Below, in pieces: positions 10,401-20,305 of a stretch of 64,000 bases of DNA. The stretch's first letter is position 1; each line of letters begins with the position of its first letter. The notes below the pieces were generated by a model. That model had not been told where the DNA came from and did not search any database. It saw only the letters and a list, made by a program, of their open reading frames with translations. Source of the stretch: Pterobdella sp. o SKG-2022 (lineage: Eukaryota; Annelida; Clitellata; Hirudinida; Piscicolidae); contig OZ038321.1 in NCBI GenBank assembly GCA_964035795.1, positions 1 to 64,000 on the forward strand, given 5' to 3'. Position numbers and translations under genes: made by a program.

Positions 10401-13400
10401 GGGGTTTCAGGCCTCCAAGGTCAATTTTTTTCATATCTTTTTATATCAGCATTATTTGTGGTGATTTTTTATTTTTTACATTATCATTTTTCATATTATT
10501 TTGATATTTCAATTGTTTTTGTTGATTTCTCAAAGGGAATGATGTAAATAATGAAAAACTCAGAAAGGACTCATGGCTTCAAATGGAAGAGTTGTACCAG
10601 CAAGGTTCATGATCATAATAATAATTATAATAAAAATCATAATAATAATCATAATTGTTTTTCGCATCATCATCATCATCATGTTCAGAAAGCCCGAATT
10701 GTCAGCGATAGCCAATCTGTCTTACTTCATATTCAGGCAACGCACCCATCCCAACCGTACGACAAGGACGAACACACCATCCTTACAATACTTTCAATGC
10801 TGACGGCACGGAGCTGCTAAGTGACCTTTACGTGGGGCCCGGGTCACTGTGGCATCACCGGCAACGAGCTAGCAGATGCATAAGCGAAGAAGGGGGCTGA
10901 CGCTGACCAAACGGACGTTGACCATCACTATACCACAGCCAAAGTGATGATACGCAGAGCAACGAGGGGCGGACCGGCGTCGCACGAACTCACTCAGCGG
11001 ATCTATGGTGATAAAGGATCGAAGGTCAACAGAAAAGAAGAAGGCAAACTGGGAAGAAGAGATCAGTTGACGTTAGACCGCCTTTGATCTGGTCACCATC
11101 CGGAACTCAAATATTGGTTGGCAAAAATCAACAGATCAGTTGATACCATCTGTCGGAAATGTGGCTTAGGTGATGAGACCGCTGAGCATGCCATCTACAA
11201 ATGTTTTCATATACATCGGTTACCTGCTGAACCACCTTCTCCCGACACAATGCCATTAAACCCTAAACTGACTTTGATGATATGGGATAAGTGGAAATCA
11301 ATGTCAGACCTCAAATATTTCACAACCCCAACCCCTACTGCACTAACTCGCTTTCACTCGTCGCTTAACAACATCAAAATCATCATCATCATCATCGTTT
11401 TGCGTCTATAGGTCCACCTACTTGGAAATTTTACACTGCTAACTGTCATGGACATCTGAACTTGAACTGCACCAAGCTTTGCGTCTCATATTCAAGACTG
11501 CTTTTCTCTTATAAGCTAGATAACAAAGGATAGCAGATATCAACAAACTGATGTCAGATGCCAGCTGCATTCTACTGCACTAATGTTTTTAATGCATTTC
11601 TTTCTTCTATGCTAGGTGTGCAAAAAGTCCAAAAGTGTCTGCAAAGCTAACCAAGTTTTTCTACTCAGTCTTTTACCTTTTTCTTTTTCTCATCTTCTTT
11701 CTCCACACACACCACCTCCACTCACACCTCCACTTCCACACACTGTTCTTGCATTCATCCACCATGTGGTTATAAATGCCTTGTGGTTTGCAGTTGGAAA
11801 TATGTGGTATACCATGACTGGAGACCAAACTAAGGAATCAAAGATTGAGGGGGCTTGGCCATATATTGAGGAAGTCAAAGGACAGCTTGACACTAAGGGT
11901 GTACAATATGAACCTCGAGGGGCGTAAACCAGTCGGTAGGCCAAAGAAGACCTGGAAGAAATGCGTGGAAGAAGATTTAGAAATACTGGGGTTAGAAGAG
12001 AGCCAGGCTTTTGAAAGAGATTTATGGAAATTTGAAATTTCGTCAAACCCCTTTTGAAAAGGGAAAAATTACGTAAAACGATGATTATGATGATTACTGG
12101 CGGCTATTCTGTTGCATCCCGAAAACGTGCAGGATAAGGTGTTGTCAGAACTGTTTATTGTTGCTATTGTTTTGATTGTTGTTGGTGCTTTCGTTTTGAT
12201 TGTTGCTATTGTTTTTGTTGTTGTTGCTGCTGCTATTATTGTTGCTGTTATTGTTTTTTCACACACACACCTTCACCACACAGACAAGCTGAAAAGCATT
12301 GGCATCTCCAACTACACTACCAATCATATTCAACAGCTTCTTCAGTACTCTACCATTAAGCCTGCTCTCTTGCAGGTGTCTGTCTATGCATTTATTTTTC
12401 TGTCTGTTCATATATGTCTGCCTATCTATATATTTTTCTGTCTGTTTATTTATGTATCTTTTGGTATGTTCATATCTGTTTGTCTATGTATATATCTTTC
12501 CGTCGGTTCATATTTGTCTGTCTATGTATGTCTTTCTGTCTGTGTGTCTATAGTTGTCTTCATTGTTCATAATGCTCACATCTGTTTTATATTCCAACAC
12601 CTCCTTTTCTTCCTCAATCTCTTCTTCTTCCTCCTCCTTCTCAATCTCTTTTTCCTTTTTCACCTCCTTCTCTTCCTCTTCCTTCTCTACCTCCTTCTCT
12701 TCCTTTTCTACCTCCTTCTCTTCCTTTTTTTCCTTCTCAATCTCTTCTTCCTTCTTCTCCTTCTCAATCTCTTCTTCCTTTTTCTCCTTCTCAATCTCTT
12801 CTTTTTTCTCCATCCCAATCTCTTCTTCCTTCTTTTCCTCTTCAATCTCTTCTTCCATCTTTTCTCCAATCTCTTCTTCCTTCTTCTCCTTCTCAATCTC
12901 TTCTTCCTTCTTCTCCTTCTCAATCTCTTCTTTTTTCTCCATCCCAATCTCTTCTTCCTTCTTTTCCTCTTCAATCTCTTCTTCCATCTTTTCTCCAATC
13001 TCTTCTTCCTTCTCCACCTACTTCTCTTCCTCCTTCACCTCCTTCTCTTTTTCCTCTTTTTCAATCTCTTCTTTTTCCTCCTCTTTCTTCTTTCCCTCTT
13101 TTTTTTTCACTTGCTTACATTTACAATAGTCTGAGTGTCACCCATACCTGCAACAAGAGGAACTGAGAAAAGTGTGCACAGCCCATAAAATTATCTTCCA
13201 AGCCTACTCTTCCTTGGGAACCTCTATGCCTGCAAAGAGTGTATGTGAAGTTTTGAGGTGTGTTTGGTTGTATGAGCTGTGGAATTGTAAGGAGAAGGCA
13301 AAAGTGTATGTGGGTTCTAGGAAGGGAAGAAAAGAGTGAGTTGTGTTGATGTGGTTGGTGAACTTTGTCCTTCAAATGATTACATTACTTCTTCTGCAGC

Positions 13401-13785
13401 AACAGTTGTGGAACAATGATACAATCAAAAAAGTGGCATCATCCGCAAATAAAACTGTTTGCCAAGTTCTACTGAGGTGGGCTTTGCAGCAAAGAATTGG
13501 TGGGTGGGTGGTATAGAAAGTTTTATAGCGGATAAAAGTGGATTTTGATTGATTCAAAGTTATTAAGATTATTTATTCATCAAATATTCTATCAGCAGTA
13601 GACAGCAACACACAGACATACAAATACACACGTCTTCAGGCATTGTTCCAAAAACCACTAACATCAAGCACCTTGAAGAGAACTATCAAGTATTGAACTT
13701 TGACCTGACCCTGCAGCATATGGCTTCCATCAGTTCAATCTCTGCTAAACAACGTTTCTGCTGGAATCCCAAAAATGTGGTGTGA
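7411..13785 (+). CDS. Aldo-keto reductase (AKR superfamily), nine exons
   Basis: This is an NADPH-dependent cytosolic carbonyl reductase of the TIM-barrel AKR family. Exons 7411-7462, 7533-7613, 7785-7892, 10300-10419, 10536-10604, 12284-12375, 13130-13240, 13406-13499 and 13640-13785 join in frame to 290 residues. The start MTQLFELNNGVKMPVI is typical. The catalytic tetrad is visible: Asp and Tyr in FDTARVYNNE, Lys in FITSKLG, His in YLIHWPG. The cofactor side shows IGISNYT, AYSSLG and IVPKTTNIKHLEEN. Length is a little short of the usual 300-330. Intron 3 (2.4 kb) and intron 5 (1.7 kb) hold LINE and SINE remains; intron 6 is largely polypyrimidine. The stop codon lies in the first unit of a 33-bp minisatellite. 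Exon 7/8 uses GTATGT after AAGAGT; a donor 6 bp downstream is possible. The exact substrate cannot be told. Confidence 0.93.
8325..8405 (+). repeat. Possible tRNA-derived SINE head
   Basis: A stretch resembling a Pol III A box (TAGCCTAAGAGTG) is followed about 40 bp later by a B-box-like GAGTTCAAATTCC and a T-run, in intron 3 of the reductase. No good cloverleaf can be drawn, so this is only a suggestion of a degraded SINE. Confidence 0.25.
8645..10272 (+). mobile_element. Non-LTR retrotransposon (LINE) with an internal PHD-like zinc finger, broken
   Basis: A decayed reverse transcriptase lies in sense orientation in reductase intron 3. Visible pieces are FVDLEKAFNRVP (palm A), a VGVH-stop-GSVLSPLLF block where the usual Gln is a TAA, and LLYADDLVII (catalytic Asp pair). 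After the palm comes a Cys/His finger with CGVCFKG, CTLCNHWVHKRCSG and CKACL. The 3' part has VYGSETWPL and GRPRKRWSQ. The 5' part is missing. The end carries CATGCTAGCATGG and a GATGATGATT tail. It is interrupted by a SINE at 9556-9722. A related copy lies on the minus strand at 32005-33608. I do not assign a clade. Confidence 0.85.
9556..9723 (-). repeat. SINE with tRNA-Ile-like head inserted in the LINE
   Basis: On the minus strand 9721-9641 folds as a tRNA-like cloverleaf. The ends GTCGGCC and GGCCGAC pair, the D-arm is GCTC/GAGC, and the anticodon stem TTAGA/TCTAA holds a 7-base loop with AAT. The T-loop is TTCGGTC. The acceptor resembles tRNA-Ile, but the pairing overlaps and positions 8-9 do not fit. 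A 3' body with AAGCGCTTTAT and CGCTTTATAAATAC follows. The LINE frame resumes on both sides, with GGTA repeated at the junctions. This looks like a tRNA-derived SINE rather than a working tRNA. Confidence 0.65.
10611..10680. repeat. AAT/ATC-rich microsatellite
   Basis: Short runs of AATAAT and CATCATCATCATCATC lie just after reductase exon 5, at the 5' edge of a LINE fragment. Confidence 0.8.
10685..11405 (+). mobile_element. 3' fragment of an RNase H-encoding LINE (I/Jockey-like)
   Basis: In reductase intron 5, plus strand. The first part encodes the second half of an RNase H domain: VSDSQSVLLHIQA, then after a stop a FTWGPGHCGITGNELADA motif. Next comes a C-terminal zinc-binding motif (CRKCGLGDETAEHAIYKC) and a 3' end with FTTPTPTALTRFHSSL, closing in (ATC)n. 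The 3' end matches the element at 42489-44120. Several stop codons show it is dead. Confidence 0.8.
11760..12075 (+). mobile_element. LINE 3'-end fragment
   Basis: The reading frame at 11845-12057 encodes a typical LINE C-terminal segment: RGLGHILRKSKDS, GRKPVGRPKKTWKK and VEEDLEILGLEESQAFERD. It ends with a short ATGATTATGATGATT tail. It is in sense orientation in reductase intron 5, with no catalytic part left. Confidence 0.7.
12076..12262 (-). mobile_element. Retroelement fragment with a C2H2-like finger and CAA-rich stretch
   Basis: Minus-strand sequence encodes a CTFSGCNRIAAS fragment next to a long (CAA/AAC)-rich run. The same pair occurs on the plus strand at 24150-24730, so this is a dispersed repeat, probably the zinc-finger part of a LINE ORF. 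Confidence 0.55.
12595..13112. repeat. Polypyrimidine tract with internal tandem repeats in reductase intron 6
   Basis: About 500 bp is nearly pure C/T on the plus strand, built of CTCTTCTTCC and CAATCTCTTCTTCC variants. A block of roughly 120 bp near 12760-12890 is repeated near 12870-13005. It runs up to the exon 7 acceptor and may serve as a very long polypyrimidine tract. The Glu/Lys-rich minus-strand frame across it is a by-product. Confidence 0.9.
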
Positions 13786-13902
13786 CCTCACCTATTTATT
13801 CACAACAATGTGGTGTGACCTCACCTATTTATTCACAACAATGTGGTGTGACCTCACCTATTTATTCCCAACAATGTGGTGTGACCTCACCTGTTACTTG
13901 AC
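13774..13902. repeat. 33-bp minisatellite overlapping the reductase stop codon
   Basis: Units start AATGTGGTGTGACCTCACC at 13774, 13807, 13840 and 13873; the last is partial. The first unit contains the final codons and TGA of the reductase. Because 33 bp is 11 codons, each copy repeats the same stop. Confidence 0.95.
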
Positions 13903-14282
13903 TATATATTCACTGATCGCCTCATTTTATTTTTGTTTTAGTCTATTTCAGGCCACCCACGTTTTATACGTATGATTGGTTGTTATTGAACATCAAATAT
14001 AAGAATTTATATAATTTATTTATCTCAAAAAAATAAGGGTCATGCAGCAAACCATGATGTGTTAATTATTGGGTCGAGTCACTATGAAATATAAGTTTAA
14101 AATCGGGTCAAGTCACTATAAATTATGGGTTCATAATTGGGTCAGATCAAATAGATAAGAGGATAAGGAAAAAAATCATTTAATTAATATCAAAGAATGT
14201 AACAATGAAGAAAAAGATGAGCAATTTCTGGTTTTATCAAAGAGTGTAACAATGAAGAAAAAGATAAGCAATTTCTGGTTTC
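13903..14282. other. AT-rich spacer with a short duplication
   Basis: No gene is seen. A 46-bp segment around 14189-14236 (TCAAAGAATGTAACAATGAA and following) is repeated at about 14237-14283, directly before the satellite. GGGTC-A-GTCACTAT occurs twice near 14072-14130. Confidence 0.6.
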
Positions 14283-15750
14283 ATTTGAGTACCTATACCT
14301 CGAATCTACCTCTAATCATACTAAAATATACCTCATTTGAGTACCTGTACCTTCGAATCTACCTCTAATCATACAAAGTTATGCCTCATTTGAGTACCTG
14401 TACCTTCGAATCTACCTCTAATCATACAAAGTTATGCCTCATTTGAGTACCTATACCTCGAATCTACCTCTAATCATACAAAGTTATACCTCATTTGAGT
14501 ACCTATACCTCGAATCTAATTCTAATCATACTAAAAAATGCCTCATTTGAGTACCTGTACCTTCGAATCTACCTCTAATCATACAAAGTTATACCTCATT
14601 TGAGTACCTGTACTTTCGAATATACCTCTAATCATACAAAGTTATACCTCATTTGAGTACCTGTACCTTCGAATCTACCTCTAATCATACTAAAATATAC
14701 TTCATTTGAGTACCTGTACTTTCGAATCTACCTCTAATCATACAAAGTTATGCCTCATTTGAGTACCTGTACCTTCGAATCTACCTCTAATCATACTAAA
14801 AAATGCCTCATTTGAGTACCTGTACCTTCGAATCTACCTCTAATCATACAAAGTTATACCTCATTTGAGTACCTGTACCTTCGAATCTACCTCTAATCAT
14901 ACAAAGTTATACCTCATTTGAGTACCTATACCTCGAATCTTATTCTAATCATACTAAAAAATGCCTCATTTGAGTACCTGTACCTTCGAATCTACCTCTA
15001 ATCATACTAAGTTATACCTCATTTGAGTACCTGTACCTTCGAATCTACCTCTAATCATACAAAGTTATACCTCATTTGAGTACCTTTACCTTCGAATCTA
15101 CCTCTAATCATACAAAGTTATACCTCATTTGAGTGCCTTTACCTTCGAATCTACCTCTAATCATACAAAGTTATATCTCATTTGAGTACCTATACCTCGA
15201 ATCTTATTCTAATCATACTAAAAAATGCCTCATTTGAGTACCTGTACCTTCGAATCTACCTCTAATCATACAAAGTTATACCTCATTTGAGTACCTGTAC
15301 TTTCGAATATACCTCTAATCATACAAAGTTATACCTCATTTGAGTACCTGTACCTTCGAATCTACCTCTAATCATACAAAGTTATACCTCATTTGAGTAC
15401 CTATACCTCGAATCTAATTCTAATCATACTAAAAAATGCCTCATTTGAGTACCTGTACCTTCGAATCTACCTCTAATCATACAAAGTTATACCTCATTTG
15501 AGTACCTGTACTTTCGAATATACCTCTAATCATACAAAGTTATACCTCATTTGAGTACCTGTACCTTCGAATCTACCTCTAATCATACAAAGTTATACCT
15601 CATTTGAGTACCTGTACCTTCGAATCTACCTCTAATCATACAAAGTTATACCTCATTTGAGTACCTGTACTTTCGAATATACCTCTAATCATACAAAGTT
15701 ATACCTCATTTGAGTACCTATACCTCGAATCTAATTCTAATCATACTAAT
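14283..15750. repeat. 53-bp satellite array, about 28 copies
   Basis: Units of about 53 bp begin CCTCATTTGAGTACCTGTAC and continue with CTTCGAATCTACCTCTAATC and a short A/T end. A variant with CTATACCTCGAATCT(A/T)ATTC and CTAAAAAATG recurs near 14497, 14927, 15190, 15407 and 15718, so several-unit blocks were copied together. There is no coding frame and no regular unique spacer. Confidence 0.97.
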
Positions 15751-16189
15751 TTCCGATCGAGGTCTATTTAATAAACAAATCAAGTGACACGCCAACGAAA
15801 ATGTTGACCATATGTTTGTGTCGTGATGCGTGTGTGGGTATACGATCTTTTTGAAGTCACGAATAGCGTCCAAATAGTACATTAGTCTCTATCTAAATAT
15901 CTCAAATAAGCTGTACCCAATTCAATGGGGTTTACAATGTGAGCTTGTGAGTGGTGGTACCACCTGCCCTAAAATCGCCCTCATGCCATCAATCGAGAAC
16001 ATTCAAGTGTTTATAGGTAATCAGGAACCAAATATGAGCCGTCCCTGTTTCGAACCACTGCCACCACCTTTCTTGTCGTGACGTCATCACTCTTTGTGAC
16101 ATCATTTAGGTTATCACTGGGATGGTGGGAGATGAGAAGAGAAGAATCAGAGAAGGAGATGTGTTTGAGCTTGATGTGTAGACTTGAAG
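15751..16189. other. Spacer after the satellite
   Basis: I see no gene. A TGACGTCA palindrome lies at 16079-16086. Confidence 0.5.
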
Positions 16190-19063
16190 CTAGTAAAGAG
16201 AGTTGGATCTGTGGTGTGTGAGAAAGTGTGTGATGACGTAGTGAGGTGTTGTATAATGATCAGAATAACTTGAAAAATGCTCACAAACATCACTGAGGGT
16301 GGATTCATCAGCCAGGAATCTGATGTGCTTCTCATAACACCTCGCCAGTGTCGCCTTCCCACAAAATATCATCAAAGCCAAGTAATTGGCTCCAAAAGGA
16401 TTTTTGACAAAGTCAACATACATTTCTGAGCATGTGATCAGCATTAGTGATTTAATGGCAGGAAGAACAGTGTGGTTGAAAAATGTGTAGTCAAGGAGAC
16501 ACTTTTCAAGCATGGTATCTGTAGTGGGTTGGAAAGTTCTAAATGGCACAACAAATTTGTTAAGTTTCCAGCATTTTGTATTTTTGAAATATTTTTATCT
16601 TGAAGATTAAAATTTGCAAGGCTACTTCGGTCGTTAGAGACGCTGAAGTGGAAACGCTTAACGAGCCTCGTCTGCTCCTCTTCACCATTCCGAAATGCCA
16701 ACTTCAAATATATTCAACTCACATCGACAATATCGTTACTTCGGTTTATGTAGCGCTAAATATTTTACATTCCATAGACATAAAATTTTGATACAAACCA
16801 AATCAGAGAAGTCTTTCAAAGATTGCTTTATCAAGTTTAACGTGTTGTGTGGCAAAACCTTGCTACAAGTTAGCGTGGTCAGATACTGGTGAGTGGGTGG
16901 AGTTATAAGTAGAAGAGAGAAGGTGAAGTTGCAAGTGGGAGAGAGAGGGTAAAGTTTCAAGTGGGAGAAAGGGTGGAGTTATGATTGAGAGAAGGTGGAG
17001 TTATGAGTGGAAGAGAAGGTGGAGTTATGAATGAAAGAGAGGGTGGAGTAATGAGTGAGAGAGAGGGTGGAGTTATGATTGAGAGAAGATGGAGTTATGA
17101 TTGAGAGAAGGTGGAGTTATGAGTGGAAGAGAAAGTGGAGTTATGAGTGAGAGAAAGGGTGGAGTTATAAGTGGGAGAGAAGGAAAAAAGTGTTCAAGAG
17201 ACGAATCAATAGACCCAACTTGATGAAGATGAAACAACAGATGCGATTTGAGGCTTGTCAGTCTGTCTTGTTTCAATGCAGCCATGAACACAGCTCTAAC
17301 ACAACTACCCTTTTCTATGTGAATTACTCGTTCAGTCGCTAGGTGGCCAAATACTTTGTCGTAGTCCTGTGGTGTTTTCATACTTACACATCTGCGATTC
17401 AAAACTGACATCTTGACCACCAACAAAAGTCTTGAATGACGTTAAATATGACACAAAAATACCTGACGACGTGAAAAAGTGAGGTGAGGATGGTAGTGGT
17501 GGAATGTAGTTAATGTCGTCACTTCCGGAACTTTCTCTCCCATGTTCTTCATCACTAATTGAAGGATATCCGAAGGGTTTTTTAATGTTGTGAGTGAGGA
17601 CACAACCAATGACCTTCCAATGACCTTGAATACTTCATCCACCTGGCTGTAGTTTTCCTTTTTTTTCACCATTTCTTCCAAAAAATCGCTCATATTATCG
17701 AGTTTCGAGCATTTCTCGTTTTTCTTATTTACATCGATGTTGTCGTTGTTGTTATTGTTGCTGTTCATAACTTTTTCTGTGATTTTATTGATATCGCGTG
17801 TTATATTTTCGTTGGTTTTGTTATTTTTATTGTTGATGAAGTTGTTGTGACATTGGTTGTTGTTGACGTAATCGAGTTGTGACAAAGGTTGACCCTCATC
17901 ATCAGACACCATAAACTCATCTTCTATATACAAATCTTCTGTCGACTCTTCTTCCATCCCTTCTCCCATTTCCTCTAGCCACTCCCCTTTTTCCTCCAAC
18001 CACTCCTTCTCTTTGATTTTCTCTGTGACGTCAGAGGGGGTTAAAGGAGTGACGTCATAAGATGTTGGAAAATTGGGGTCAAGGTTGAGAGGATGAAATT
18101 TGAAATGAATGAGTTTCTCATATTCGGGACTGGAGATGATTATGGAGGAGGGTCTAGTGGCCATGTGCGCATGCGCCGTATATGAGGCATCTTCCTCATC
18201 ATTTTCATCTTCTTCCTTAACTCTCTTCGAAAAATATTTCTGAGACGCAGCAAAAACATTTTGCTCATCCCTTCTCTTGTTCATAACATCATTCTTATCC
18301 TGTCTCTTGTTCATGACATCACCATTCCCATCATTATTAGTACTGCTTTTTTTTGACATATTATCACACACACCACCTTTGCCATCTTCGTTTTGTCTAC
18401 TTTTTTCCTCCTCCTCCACACCTCTGATGACGTCATCTTGAAGACTTTCCATCTAGCAAAAATTTTAAAAGTAGCGTTCAAAAACAAAGAACCCCACAAG
18501 GTTCAATTAATAAATAGCATTAAAAATAAAATAATAATACTAATAATAATAGCAAAATCATTAAAAAATAACTATATATACTATTAATAATAATCAAAAA
18601 AAAATTAATAATAATAGACCTTGTCATTCATCTGGCACACCTCTCCTGACAACAAGCTGATCTGTCTTTGCAGCACCTCCAACTTCTCCAATGTCACATT
18701 TTCTAACATTACGTCATCGAATATTGATTCTTTGCTGACGTCACTAGAAGACTCCATTTTATCCACTTCCCCTTCTATCCAGTCTTCTTCTGTGTCCCTT
18801 TTTGCTAAGCTGTTGACGTCATCCATGTTTAAAAACATGTAATCGCCATTTTGTTTATTATTGTTGTTTTTGATGACGTCATACAGTCTAGAACGACTCT
18901 TCTTGCGAATATTTTGTTTCTGGCATTCAAGACAAAAGTCATCAGTGTAGACGTCACGAATGTTCAGTTCTGTTGTCATTTTTTTAATATCCTTTTTTAA
19001 AATTCTATTTATTTCTTGCTTATTGTTTTCGATGGTACTGCCTAAATTTTGAAAATGTAGCAT
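16190..19063 (-). CDS. Unrecognised multi-exon gene, acidic and Asn-rich
   Basis: I do not recognise this protein. Well-supported exons are 19063-18620 (148 codons, starting MLHFQNLGST) and 18452-17463 (330 codons), joined in phase across a 167-bp intron. A third exon, 17411-17220, is likely and begins MSVLNRRCVS. The first two exons encode an acidic, Ser/Asn-rich protein with EEEEKS, EDENDEEDAS and a poly-Asn run, plus a helical stretch LEKLEVLQRQISLLSGEV. A globular-looking segment follows, with VFKVIGRSLVVSSL. More sequence with a folded-protein look lies at 16550-16190 (TMLEKCLLDYTFFNHTVLPA, then NPFGANYLALMIFCGKATL) and perhaps at 16700-16560, but I could not settle those splice sites. 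Six TGACGTCA palindromes fall in this gene. Confidence 0.6.
16890..17190. repeat. GGTGGAGTTATGAGTGAGAG-type purine-rich repeat
   Basis: Imperfect tandem copies of about 20-37 bp built around GGTGGAGTTATGA and GAGAGAGGG lie in a presumed intron of the minus-strand gene. Confidence 0.85.
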
Positions 19064-19189
19064 TGAATTTATTTTTTTTTATTCTTACCTTCAATTTCAG
19101 ACTTGTTCTCGTTTGGCTTCTGCAATTGATATTGGTGAGAGGGAATGAGAGAGTTTTTGAAAACATTTTTTGCCATTTTTTTAGAGACA

Positions 19190-19650
19190 TCATATGTATT
19201 TTTCTTTATTATTTTGTAACAAAAACATCAATTGAGGTGAAGCAAAAGCTATAATTTCGATAAGTTAAGCCTTATCAAAAAATTTAGCGAAAAAATTAAG
19301 TCGTAACTATGGTTATATAGGAATTCAATTAAAGACTATAATTATGAATCGTTAGTTAATTATTTGTAAAAAAATATATGTTATATTCATTTCAAGGGTA
19401 TTATTTCAAATAATTAATTTTTCAAGAGATAACTCCAATGCAAAATAATTTTCTAAACGATGTCAAATTTTATCAAGACATCTCTATGTCCCCCTTCGGT
19501 CATGTCTTTATCAGTCTGCTCTCATCAGGCTAGTTTCTTAATAGAAGTTTTCAATGTGCCAAGAAAACATCCTAAGACCCCCACTACCAGCCTAATGATG
19601 AAGATGGGGTATGTTCCTAACCAACACGGAGGAACAGAGAGGTGAAAAAT
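19190..19650 (+). mobile_element. Solo copy of Penelope-element terminal sequence joined to a SINE-like end
   Basis: 19190-19500 matches 60155-60460 beside the Penelope-like element: the GATAAGTT(A/C)A(A/G)CCTTATC block, GTAACTATGGTTATAT, TATTATTTCAAATAATTAAT and CCCTTCGGTCATG occur in the same order. The following 135 bp (TCAGTCTGCTCTCATCAGGC onward) matches the 3' part of the SINE-like insert at 46869-47226. No coding sequence is present. Confidence 0.7.
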
Positions 19651-19724
19651 GGTGGTTTTAAAAAGATTACGCAGACTTACTCCTTGATCATATGATGCTT
19701 TTGATTATATCAAGGATTTTTATT

Positions 19725-19840
19725 TAGACGCCATTTTGATTGTGTTGTATTGTATTATGGCGCCATTTTGATTGTATTGTATTATGGCGCCATTTTGATT
19801 GTATTGTATTATGGCGCCATTTTGATCGTATAAAATGATG
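19725..19840. repeat. 27-bp tandem repeat
   Basis: Four copies of TATGGCGCCATTTTGATTGT plus TGTATTA lie in the 3' region of the possible membrane-protein gene; the first copy is degenerate. Confidence 0.9.
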
Positions 19841-19849
19841 GCGACCTTG

Positions 19850-20305
19850 AGAGAAGGGTAAAAGACGCGGTAGAGTTTGTAGACAAGGAAGGAGGAGATG
19901 CTGAAACTTACGCCCACCAAACAAACCACGCTTGTTGCCTTCACTTTGTGGGTGGAGTTATGGAGTATTGAGGGGGCTTGTTATTGGGTACTATAAAATA
20001 ATCACCAAACACTCCTAAGATTATGGAGAGTTGAAAAATATGGATGGATTTTGATTCATTAAAATTTATTGATATTCCTAAAATGCTAACTGAAATGACG
20101 TAACGAACAAACCAAGTCCAGTGGTGACCCACAAGTAGATTGAGCTGAAGACAAAGTATGTTTTCCTGCCTAGGTGCAAGGATAATGTGATGAGGTGGGG
20201 AGGAGTAAAGTCAGCTGCTGTGAGTTGATTGCTTCTATCGTCTGTCCTCAAGTAATAGTAGTTGTTAGAGGTGTTGGAGGTGTGGTATAAAAGATTTGGC
20301 AGCAT
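19850..20305 (-). CDS. Possible two-exon small membrane protein
   Basis: I do not recognise the family. The frame beginning at 20305 encodes MLPNLLYHTSNTSNNYYYLR, then LGRKTYFVFSSIYLWVTTGLGLFV, a likely membrane segment, and meets a GTTACG donor near 20105. A second frame near 19935-19845 encodes a hydrophobic stretch VVCLVGVSFSISSFLVYKLY ending PSLK before a GT. Several Leu/Asn residues and two hydrophobic spans suggest an organelle or plasma-membrane protein. The acceptor and the C-terminus are not settled, and a non-coding origin is possible. Confidence 0.3.

Noticed and set aside
7893..12283. Retroelement reading frames as host exons of the reductase
   Set aside because: The reductase frame joins perfectly when they are treated as intron.
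12508..13134. Glu/Lys-rich, Phe/Leu-rich and Ser-rich frames on both strands
   Set aside because: All are readings of one polypyrimidine repeat in a reductase intron.
13775..13975. Repeat protein with MWCDLTYLFTT units
   Set aside because: This is the 33-bp minisatellite after the reductase stop; it has no independent start context or homology.
14283..15750. CRISPR-like repeat array
   Set aside because: Units are contiguous with no unique spacers, in a eukaryotic setting; it is a satellite.
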